Shown here one piece after another: positions 1 to 7,458 of a stretch of 46,836 nucleotides of DNA (the stretch's first letter is position 1; every line of letters starts with the position of its first letter). The notes under the pieces were generated by a model. It saw nothing but the letters and a program-made list of their open reading frames with translations. It made no database searches and had not been told where the DNA came from. This DNA is from a bacterium (lineage in GTDB: Bacteria > Ratteibacteria > UBA8468 > B48-G9 > DTJG01): assembly GCA_029552985.1 (NCBI GenBank), contig JAKPDB010000042.1, positions 1 through 46,836 on the forward strand, written 5' to 3'. The translations under genes and the position numbers were made by a program.

Positions 1-1072
1 CTGTTGCATGAATTGAAACAAACCCATCCATTCTAATTGTAAATCTTCGAAGGCGGTTTTCTGGCGTATAATATCCTTCGCTTGAATAAAGCGAGATTTC
101 ATCAAGATGTGGAACAAGTTTTGATTTTGTTGTAATAATGCCCCAGCCAGTCATATTATTTCTGTTAACCCATCGCTGACTCTGCAGTCCTGGTCTGATA
201 AATGCCTCTTGCCATCTTTTCCATATCTTACCATCTCTGCTTGTCATGAAAACCCCATCAGAAACACCGCCATATTTATGAGCAACTTTTTGCCTTTCAG
301 GAACAAATCTTTTTGGAAAACCAACAAAAATATGTGGGGCTCGGAAATACCGAGTAATGGCGTTTGTATAAAGATGCTCTGATGGACTATCTATGTATTT
401 AAGGGGCTCTGGTTCTGTCCAGTTTTCAAAATCTTTTGAAGTACAAACAGAAATTTCGCGAAATCCTTTGTAATTACCCTGGCTCCATGTTCTATGATAC
501 TCAAAATACACATTTCTCAAATTGTCATAAAAGGCAAGATTTTGAGAATCAAATTCACCGCGTGTGATGATTGGTTTTTCCTTCCACAATTTCCAGCAAA
601 TTCCATCTCTTGAAACAAATGCAAATAACCCGCCATCACCTGAACCGAGCGCTTTATACCTTTCTTCATCGCTGACAGAAAACTTTGTATCAATAAATGG
701 TGTAAAATTATGAGAACCAATACCATGCCACACAATATTATTGTTCTTTGAGCCATTAAATTCGTAAAGGTTCAAATCTGGCCTTGTCCAGTTTATACCG
801 TCAGTGCTTTCAGCATAACAGACAAATGTATCATGGGTTTCTTTTTCTGTATTAGCATCATAATTCGAAGCTCTGTAATACATTTTGAATATGTTTTTAT
901 CTTTAAAAACTGTAACATAGCCGCAGGTACTTCCTTCCCAGGGCATATTGAATTCCATGACAACTTCTTGTGGAACAGGATGATGAAGTTTTAATTCAAC
1001 TCCTTGCTTTTTTTCAATGAGCCAGTCATCTACAAACAACTCAAGACGATTTCCAATATTTTTTATCTCCAT
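1..1072 (-). CDS. Five-bladed beta-propeller glycosidase-like protein, C-terminus cut by window edge
   Basis: My translation from ATG at 1072 (GGGGAA-type ribosome site just upstream) stays open for 357 codons to the window edge, so the C-terminus is missing. The protein has repeated blade-like segments of the kind CYAESTDGINWTRPDL, FVSRDGICWKLW, CTSKDFENWTEPEP and MTSRDGKIWKRW. These S-x-D-G-x-x-W strands are typical of GH32/43/sialidase-type propellers. I see no signal peptide, so it is probably cytoplasmic. The near-C-terminal segment RMDGFVSIHA resembles the end of uncharacterised GH-like propeller proteins. It is a distant paralogue of the protein at 13221-14726. A role in trimming plant or algal oligosaccharides is inference; the substrate cannot be read from the sequence. 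Confidence 0.75.
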   Translation of the reverse strand, partial: MEIKNIGNRLELFVDDWLIEKKQGVELKLHHPVPQEVVMEFNMPWEGSTCGYVTVFKDKNIFKMYYRASNYDANTEKETHDTFVCYAESTDGINWTRPDLNLYEFNGSKNNNIVWHGIGSHNFTPFIDTKFSVSDEERYKALGSGDGGLFAFVSRDGICWKLWKEKPIITRGEFDSQNLAFYDNLRNVYFEYHRTWSQGNYKGFREISVCTSKDFENWTEPEPLKYIDSPSEHLYTNAITRYFRAPHIFVGFPKRFVPERQKVAHKYGGVSDGVFMTSRDGKIWKRWQEAFIRPGLQSQRWVNRNNMTGWGIITTKSKLVPHLDEISLYSSEGYYTPENRLRRFTIRMDGFVSIHAT

Positions 1073-1101
1073 CTTTTCCCCTTTTTTACAAAACCTTCTT
1101 T

Positions 1102-1130
1102 ATGTTAACTGTTTTTCCTCTTGCTTTCAA
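1102..1130 (-). promoter_or_regulatory. Candidate sigma70 promoter for the beta-propeller gene
   Basis: On the minus strand, TTGAAA (1125-1130) is followed after 17 bases by TAACAT (1102-1107). This lies about 30 bases upstream of the ATG at 1072. The -35 matches consensus at five of six positions and the -10 at four of six. It was read by eye. Confidence 0.4.
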
Positions 1131-1151
1131 CTCATCCTGATTATTCTTTTT

Positions 1152-1257
1152 CCCTCTCCGGTAGCGGACAGGATGAACGTGAGGGGGGCTTTTGAGAATC
1201 CCCAAACTCTAAACCGAAAAAATGCAGTATAGGTTTAGGATTTGAAGTTTAGGGTTT
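1152..1257. repeat. Pair of inverted repeats between divergent promoters
   Basis: CCCTC at 1152-1156 can pair with GAGGG at 1181-1185, in a block visibly richer in G/C than its surroundings. Further on, AAACTCTAAAC (1204-1214) can pair with GTTTAGGGTTT (1247-1257), 11 pairs including one T-G wobble. An alternative pairing is CTAAACC (1209-1215) with GGTTTAG (1232-1238). It could be a dispersed intergenic repeat or a terminator/processing hairpin. Neither arm is followed by a clear T-run. Confidence 0.35.
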
Positions 1258-1363
1258 GTATACTATTACCCATTATTTGAGCAGATAAAACAAGTGGGAG
1301 ATAGGCCTTTTGAAAACAGTTTTATGAAAAAATAAAGTAATTCGTTTTTTTAGAAGATAAAAT

Positions 1364-1391
1364 TTGACAGAGAAAATTGGCATGCTATACT
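1364..1391 (+). promoter_or_regulatory. Consensus-like sigma70 promoter of the four-gene envelope/signalling operon
   Basis: TTGACA at 1364-1369 and TATACT at 1386-1391 are separated by 16 bases. Transcription would start near 1398. This rules out the upstream in-frame starts TTG 1364 and ATG 1382 of the following gene and supports ATG 1481. Confidence 0.7.
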
Positions 1392-1480
1392 TGAATAAAC
1401 GAAAAGTTCATCTGCTAAAAAGAGGAAAACTTATCATTTTGCAGCGAAAAATCTTGCCAGGGAAAGCAAGATACAGTAGC

Positions 1481-2989
1481 ATGCAAAGCAAAATCATGCA
1501 AGCCAAATTATTTTTATTGTTTGGTTTCTTATGCCTCACCGGGCCTGTACACTCTCAAAACCTAACTGCCTCCTGGGAAGAAACTTTCAATGAAGGAGTA
1601 TTATTGCTTGCAGAAGGTTCATACCAGAAGGCACTGGAACAGTTTGAACAAGTACTTGTCGCCTTTCCATCTCATGCTCTCACACACTATTACATTGGTA
1701 AAACATATACTGCACTTGGCGATTACGAGAAAGCACTGGCAGTATATAAAGAAGCTCTGCGCCTTGATAGTTCACTTGTGGAAGCGTACCCTGACATGGG
1801 CATCTGCCTGTATCAGATGGGTCGTTATCAGGAAGCACTTAAGATATTTACCCTTGCGGAGCAACTACGGGTGCCTGACCAGGCCACAGTTCTTTTTTAC
1901 AGTGGACTTGCCTCCTACCAGATTGGAAACTATGTGGACTGCAAGCGTTTCATGGAAAGATGTCGTGAAGTCGACCCTGATTTTGAGTTTGTCTGTCGGT
2001 ATTATGAGGGTCTGACAGATGCTTATCTTGGCAGATACTCCAGCGCCCGCAGGGAACTTACATCTCTATTAACAGTACATCAACAACCGGTTCGCGAAGC
2101 TGCTGCAGATTCACTGAAAATTCTTGAAACTGGTGGAAAGCCGTTTAGATTTTCTTTTGAGTTTGGGCTGGAGTACGATGACAACGTCATCCTTCAGCCT
2201 GAGGCCGAACCTTTGCCCTCTGAAGTTTCAAACCAGGGAGATTGGCGGCTGGTGACTCAAGCATCATTTCTCTACCGTAAAGAGTTCCGGATGAGTGAAC
2301 TGACGATTTCCTCATCTTTATATCATTGCTTCCACAGCCAGCTATCATCCTATGACCTTACCGGAAGCTCCAGTTCTTTGGTTATTTCCTCAAACAGTAA
2401 CACATTTCAACCGACACTAGAGTATAAGTATGACTATTACAGCGTGGGGAGCGAAAAATACCTTGACAGACATTCCATATCAACATCAGCTACAATTCCT
2501 TCAGGATATTCTTTCAAAAGTCAGTTCTTTTTGTCCATAGAGACCACTTGTTTTTTCCAACCTTCCTTGGTACCAGCTGACAGCCGTGATAGCACTGCCT
2601 ATCTGTATGGTGTTAAGTTTTCTATGCCTTTTTCTGGAGACGGGTTTTTTAGTTTTGGTGCTGCTTACAAACTTAACAACGCAGAAGGTGCCAACTGGGA
2701 CTATCATAGCCCACAAACATGGTTGCAATTGACTATGCCGCTGGGTCACTCCAGAAACACTCTATCTTTATCTGGCACATTTGAACACCTTGATTTTGAT
2801 CATGTAAATAGCTTGTTTGGCTCAGTTAGGGATGATAACCGGTTAACATTGAAGAGTTCAATAGTTTTTCGTCTCAACAAAAACTGGAATTTGTCGATCG
2901 GGCATACATATATTCACAATAACTCAACATTGCATGCTTATGAATATGAAAGAAATATTTCCTCAATTTTTGCAAGCTGTATGTTCTAA
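1481..2989 (+). CDS. TPR / outer-membrane beta-barrel protein
   Basis: The start was chosen at ATG 1481 because the reading frame upstream (TTG 1364, ATG 1382) lies inside the promoter. ATG 1496 is an alternative. Residues 1-26 form a signal peptide ending near VHSQ. Residues of roughly 33-230 form about five tetratricopeptide repeats (for example ALTHYYIGKTYTALGDYEKA). From about residue 222 a stretch opening with FGLEYDDNV has alternating aromatic/polar strands and the protein ends in phenylalanine, as outer-membrane barrels do. This TPR-plus-barrel plan resembles surface assembly modifier or DUF560-like proteins. It is the first gene of an operon with FecR, CFI-box and CHASE2-HD-GYP genes. 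The cargo or ligand is unknown. Confidence 0.75.
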   Translation: MQSKIMQAKLFLLFGFLCLTGPVHSQNLTASWEETFNEGVLLLAEGSYQKALEQFEQVLVAFPSHALTHYYIGKTYTALGDYEKALAVYKEALRLDSSLVEAYPDMGICLYQMGRYQEALKIFTLAEQLRVPDQATVLFYSGLASYQIGNYVDCKRFMERCREVDPDFEFVCRYYEGLTDAYLGRYSSARRELTSLLTVHQQPVREAAADSLKILETGGKPFRFSFEFGLEYDDNVILQPEAEPLPSEVSNQGDWRLVTQASFLYRKEFRMSELTISSSLYHCFHSQLSSYDLTGSSSSLVISSNSNTFQPTLEYKYDYYSVGSEKYLDRHSISTSATIPSGYSFKSQFFLSIETTCFFQPSLVPADSRDSTAYLYGVKFSMPFSGDGFFSFGAAYKLNNAEGANWDYHSPQTWLQLTMPLGHSRNTLSLSGTFEHLDFDHVNSLFGSVRDDNRLTLKSSIVFRLNKNWNLSIGHTYIHNNSTLHAYEYERNISSIFASCMF

Positions 2990-3833
2990 ATGGAAAGGTA
3001 AAGGGTACGTTTTTCTTTCCAGCATTGTATTCATTCTGGCTGGACCTGGAAACCTGTGCGTTCGGCAGGCACTTGCTGGCTCACCCTGTGGCACTGTTAC
3101 ATTTCTGGAAGGTACAGCTATGGTTCAACATGCGCAAACTTCACAATGGCAGGTCCTTAAAATAAAAGACAGGGTTTATTTAGGTGATAACATAAAAACT
3201 GGGTCTGATTCGCGACTTACGCTGTGTCTTGTAGATGAGTCTACCATTACCCTTGGGCCCCAGAGTGAATTTCAACTGGATAATTTCTCTTTCAGTCCAT
3301 CAAAAAATCAGCGTAAGGCAAGTGTTAAGGTCTTGATGGGCAAAGCACGTTTCAGCATCAGACGGGTACTTGCATCACCTTCTCGATTTGAAGTAACAAC
3401 TCCAACTGCAGTCGCAGGCGTAAAGGGCACAAAATTTGTAGTCTGGGTGATTACCCCAGAGCTTACTCGTTTTTTGGTTACAGAAGGAGTTATCAGTATC
3501 CGTAATGCACTGCCTTCTATTCCCTTAGAGGTTTTTCTCAGTGCAGGATTTGCCAGTGATGTGAGAAGTGGACAGGGCCCAGTTGCTCCTTATCGCTTAT
3601 CACCTGAAGAAATTAAAAAGTTTTTGGAGGGTACAACTGGAATGGAACCTGAAGCCATGTTAGAAGTAAAAACACATATTTTCAGAATTTGGCCGTCCGA
3701 AATTAGATACATGTTGCGTAAACAAGACACTGCTGACAATATTTTCCCCTCTATCCTGAACGAAAGAGAAAACAGAAATATACCCAGGTTACTTCCTGAA
3801 CCTCCTGCACCACCATCACAACAGGGTGACTGA
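2934..3833 (+). CDS. FecR-domain periplasmic protein
   Basis: The hydrophobic segment YVFLSSIVFILAG (about residues 25-38) is a signal peptide or signal anchor. From about residue 52 there is a FecR domain: GTVTFLEGTAMVQ, RVYLGDNIKTGSDSRLTL, then VLMGKARFSIRR and TPTAVAGVKGTKFVV, which are the usual FecR landmarks. The C-terminus is proline-rich and polar. It overlaps the upstream gene by up to 56 bases. ATGs at 2934, 2940 and 2946 are all possible and none has a good ribosome site, so the start is uncertain and translational coupling is likely. FecR proteins classically relay outer-membrane signals, but here no sigma factor is adjacent. A CHASE2 signalling protein lies two genes downstream instead. 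Confidence 0.85.
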   Translation: MLMNMKEIFPQFLQAVCSKWKGKGYVFLSSIVFILAGPGNLCVRQALAGSPCGTVTFLEGTAMVQHAQTSQWQVLKIKDRVYLGDNIKTGSDSRLTLCLVDESTITLGPQSEFQLDNFSFSPSKNQRKASVKVLMGKARFSIRRVLASPSRFEVTTPTAVAGVKGTKFVVWVITPELTRFLVTEGVISIRNALPSIPLEVFLSAGFASDVRSGQGPVAPYRLSPEEIKKFLEGTTGMEPEAMLEVKTHIFRIWPSEIRYMLRKQDTADNIFPSILNERENRNIPRLLPEPPAPPSQQGD

Positions 3834-3872
3834 GATGAAAATAGAACAGCTGAAAATCCACCAGGAGCAGAT

Positions 3873-6800
3873 ATGAGAAGACAAAGATATCTCACACTCC
3901 TGTTATTACTTATCTCTTTTTCTTTGTTTGCCTCTCAGCAACCAGTAGCTTCTCAACACTTGGTTTATTTACTTGGAAACAAAACTGCCTTGCACCAATT
4001 CAATCTTTTTACAGGACTCTTGGGTGAAAGTTCTTTTGGTCTTCAGGCACATACGTTGACTATTGACAGAGATCTTGACGAATCCTCCCAGCCATCTACA
4101 CTTGCTTTTGACCCTGAAAACAAACGATTGTATGTTACTTTTACCAACTCAGATACAATTTTCGTTTATGATGCTGGAGCATTTGTTCAAAAAGCAGGTC
4201 TTCAAATTCCAGGTGCCAGCAATTTTGCCCGCATCGCTGTGCCTCAAGACAATTCTGATTCAAAAATCTATGCAGTTGAGCGTGATGGGACACACCTTTT
4301 TGTATTTGACCGCAGAACTCTGGAAAGGCTTACTGCAATGGAGTTTGAACTGATTAGTCCCACCCAAAGTATCTGGGTATATCAGGGGCGTGTCTTTGCA
4401 GCAGATACTGATGGTATACGAATCTATGAGGAAAAAGTCCCTGTTTTTTTGTTTCCTGTTGCAGGCAGTATTAAGTCAATTTCAGGGCATGGATCTTCTT
4501 TAGAGGATATTACTCTGTTTGGTCTGATGGGTCCGCTTCCACCTTTGCCAGATGACATTTCTGGTATCTGGCAAATGGAGACATTTCAGGTTTCTGGTAC
4601 TATTACTGCTGGTGAAAATGGAATGATTGTCCCGGGGGATTTTTGGATGTGGACAGATGGACGGACTGAAACTGTCATGGATGGAACTTATGATATGAAC
4701 TCAGATGGTTCAATTGTTTTCCAGGGCACGACTACTGGTGGTACTTTTCATTTCAATGGCATCATGAGGCAAAAAGGGGATATTGTTTGTTTTCAGGATG
4801 TTCCTGCTGTAGAGGCGCCAGACCGCGGCCTGGGCTTCCTTATCAAAACAGGAAATAACTACAGCTTAAACGATTTTTCAGGGCAGTGGAATGTGAAGGG
4901 GACAAAACTTTCTGGATACATACAGGCAGATGGCAACGGAAACATAACCGGTTCCAGATTGACACTGCCAGATGGCACGAGCGAAACAATTACTGGAGGA
5001 ACATATACCATAGACCCTGAAACAAAAGCTATAACACTCCATGTTTTAGCTGGCGAAAATTCTTACTCATTTGTGGGTTGTTTAAATAAGGCAGGAGACA
5101 TCGCCATTTTACGAAATGAGCAGCCATTATTAGCCCGCCAGTTAGAGATAACCGAGAGTGAGCTGGTGATCCTTGTGAAAAGCATAAACAGAACATTTGA
5201 GAACAAAGATATTTTTGGTTGCTGGCAGGTTATGGCTATGCACTTTAAAGGAACCATAGTAGTAGATACCTCTGGCAATATCACAGGTGGTACAGTAATA
5301 AAAGATAGAGGAATAATAAGAAATATCTCTGGTGGAAACTTCATTTTTAAACCTGACGGAGAATTACTTGTGAATTTTTCTGCAGGTGATGATACTTTTT
5401 CTCTTCAGGGTGTGATGTCTCCTTACAAAGATTTCATTGCCTTTGTTAACACAGCAACCGGGCCAGAAATTATCGACAGGAACCTGGGTACCCTAACAAA
5501 GTACCAGCCAACAATTGTAGTGCCGAATGATGGCAGTCCTGTGGTGGGAAATTCACTTTTCAGGATAAAAATTTCCACAAATACATTGACTGAAGTACCG
5601 CTTGGAGTAGAAGCAACTGCGATTAATGCGTTTGCACCGCTTCAGAGAGTTTTTGTTACTTGTAAAAAACTCAATGAAATTGATCAGTGTCTGCGTCTTT
5701 ATGATGAAAATTCCTTAGAGGAAACCTTAGAAATTAACATACCTTTTGAAACCTGGGGTCCAATTTTTGACTGCGCAGTCAGGGAAATTACAGGCAGTCT
5801 TATAATCACAAATACATGCACCTCACACCCTGACGGAAATGTAAAACTTGGAGACAATGTTACTTTTTCTATCACGATTTCAAATACATCTGATATTACA
5901 ATCTCTAAAATTCCCCTGCGCAATCTTTTCAATCCAGCATGTCTTTCTTTTTTAACTGCCAGCGTTCAGCCGGATGAGATAGGTTCTGGTCAGCTTGACT
6001 GGAGTGATATCACTGGCGAAGGAGACCTTGGTTCTGGTGAGAGCATCAATATTGAAATTACCTTCAATGCAATTTCAAATGCTGATCCTGTCCTGAATAG
6101 GGCTCTTATGCATGATGCAACTGATGCAGGGGGTAATCCTGTACCTGATGTTGATGCTGATTGTCCTATCAAGATTACAGGAACAGGCTCTTTAACAGTT
6201 GTCAAAAGTTGTATTTCTCATCCTGATGGAAAAATTCCTTTTGGAAACAATGCGGTCTTTCAAGTGAGGATTACAAACAACTCTGTGTTCCCTGTGGTGA
6301 AATTACCTTTCCGTGATACCTTTGACCCGAATATCATGGCTTTTGTTTCAGCCTCAATCTCTCCTGACCATCAGAAACTTGGTGAGGCTTGCTGGGATAA
6401 TCTTCTTGACGAGACGCTTCTTCAGCCATCGGATTCATTATCTTTTACAATAATACTCCAGGCGCTCGAGCCAACATCTTTTACTACCAATACCTGCCAG
6501 GTTTCAGATGCCAGTGATTTATACGGTAATCCAATTCCTGCATCTGTTTCTGAAATCAGCTTGTCTATTCTTCCTTTCGCTGTGGAAGTCCAGGGAGGTG
6601 ATACAGTTTCTTCATATGTAATGGTCTCATTCCCCCTCTTAGCTAAAAACCCTGATCCAGGAATAAACCTGCTGGCAAGCTTGGGTTTTTATGACCCAGC
6701 ACAATGGCGGCTTTTCAGGTGGAACCCTGATGCTAATCCTGCCTCTTATGAGGAATACAAAGAGGGTAATCCACTTTTCGATATTCAACCAGGAAAGGCT

Positions 6801-7454
6801 TACTGGTTAATCTCAAGGAATACTGTAAAGATTCGGGTGACAGGTACTCCCATAACAACAAGTGAAAACTATCTTATTACCCTGCGTCCAGGATGGAATC
6901 AGATTGCCTGTCCTTTTAACTTTTCTGTTCCATGGGCAGCCGCCCAGGTCAGAAATGGTGAGACGAATTACAGTGCAGCTGAGAGGCACACTCTGTGGAA
7001 ATATGCAAACGGTAAATATATCGAAGCAGATGCACTTGAACCAGGCTCTGGCTACTGGGTCTGGAATCCAACAGAACATGAATTAGAAATTTCCATTCCT
7101 CCGCAAACAGTTGGAGCACCTATTTTGGTGCCTTCTAAGGGAGTAATAAAAAATGAACCGCAACCGCCTCAACCACCCGGACAGACTCTGGTTGAGTCCA
7201 GTAAGGGTTCATCAGGAGGTGGCTGTTTTATCGCTACTGCATGCTTTGGTCCATCTTCTCCTGAAGTGAAAATTCTCAGGAAGTTCAGGGATAGGTTTCT
7301 ACTGAATCACTGGATCGGAAGAAAGTTTGTGGCTTTTTACTACAAATTTTCTCCTCCTTTTGCTGATTTCCTGCATGTGCATCCGTTTTTTAGAAATACT
7401 GTGAGGGCAACTCTGGTGCCAGTTGTTCGATTGTGTCAGAAACTGATATCCTGA
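3873..7454 (+). CDS. Giant secreted protein: GxW repeats, two DUF11 domains, CFI-box C-terminus
   Basis: The start has an AGGAG site 7 bases upstream. The protein has 1193 residues with a signal peptide (MRRQRYLTLLLLLISFSLFA). Residues of roughly 30-215 look propeller-like. Three related units of about 85 residues begin near 226 (DISGIWQMETF), 334 (DFSGQWNVKG) and 446 (DIFGCWQVMAM). Each carries G-x-W, a glycine turn and a later GTY or GNF strand. Two DUF11-type domains start near 640 and 772, both with an SHPDG motif. From about 902 comes a GWNQIACPF-type domain. A low-complexity linker leads to GGGCFIATACFG at residue 1118, the CFI-box, and then a hydrophobic/basic tail of about 75 residues. 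The CFI-box-CTERM family is a presumed C-terminal sorting signal, so the protein is probably surface-displayed or processed. Its partner or ligand is unknown. Confidence 0.85.
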   Translation: MRRQRYLTLLLLLISFSLFASQQPVASQHLVYLLGNKTALHQFNLFTGLLGESSFGLQAHTLTIDRDLDESSQPSTLAFDPENKRLYVTFTNSDTIFVYDAGAFVQKAGLQIPGASNFARIAVPQDNSDSKIYAVERDGTHLFVFDRRTLERLTAMEFELISPTQSIWVYQGRVFAADTDGIRIYEEKVPVFLFPVAGSIKSISGHGSSLEDITLFGLMGPLPPLPDDISGIWQMETFQVSGTITAGENGMIVPGDFWMWTDGRTETVMDGTYDMNSDGSIVFQGTTTGGTFHFNGIMRQKGDIVCFQDVPAVEAPDRGLGFLIKTGNNYSLNDFSGQWNVKGTKLSGYIQADGNGNITGSRLTLPDGTSETITGGTYTIDPETKAITLHVLAGENSYSFVGCLNKAGDIAILRNEQPLLARQLEITESELVILVKSINRTFENKDIFGCWQVMAMHFKGTIVVDTSGNITGGTVIKDRGIIRNISGGNFIFKPDGELLVNFSAGDDTFSLQGVMSPYKDFIAFVNTATGPEIIDRNLGTLTKYQPTIVVPNDGSPVVGNSLFRIKISTNTLTEVPLGVEATAINAFAPLQRVFVTCKKLNEIDQCLRLYDENSLEETLEINIPFETWGPIFDCAVREITGSLIITNTCTSHPDGNVKLGDNVTFSITISNTSDITISKIPLRNLFNPACLSFLTASVQPDEIGSGQLDWSDITGEGDLGSGESINIEITFNAISNADPVLNRALMHDATDAGGNPVPDVDADCPIKITGTGSLTVVKSCISHPDGKIPFGNNAVFQVRITNNSVFPVVKLPFRDTFDPNIMAFVSASISPDHQKLGEACWDNLLDETLLQPSDSLSFTIILQALEPTSFTTNTCQVSDASDLYGNPIPASVSEISLSILPFAVEVQGGDTVSSYVMVSFPLLAKNPDPGINLLASLGFYDPAQWRLFRWNPDANPASYEEYKEGNPLFDIQPGKAYWLISRNTVKIRVTGTPITTSENYLITLRPGWNQIACPFNFSVPWAAAQVRNGETNYSAAERHTLWKYANGKYIEADALEPGSGYWVWNPTEHELEISIPPQTVGAPILVPSKGVIKNEPQPPQPPGQTLVESSKGSSGGGCFIATACFGPSSPEVKILRKFRDRFLLNHWIGRKFVAFYYKFSPPFADFLHVHPFFRNTVRATLVPVVRLCQKLIS

Positions 7455-7458
7455 ACTT

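Larger units (their letters stand above)
1073..1480. other. Divergent intergenic region
   Basis: This 408-base region separates divergent genes. It holds a minus-strand promoter candidate (1102-1130), a GC-richer hairpin-like block (1152-1185), a second inverted repeat (1204-1257) and a strong plus-strand promoter (1364-1391). The remainder, 1392-1480, would be the 5' leader of the plus-strand operon. The open frame at 1017-1232 has no protein character. Confidence 0.6.

Noticed and set aside
1017-1232. 71-codon plus-strand frame spanning the start of the propeller gene and the intergenic region
   Set aside because: It runs antisense through the start of a real gene, has no family resemblance and crosses the inverted repeat.
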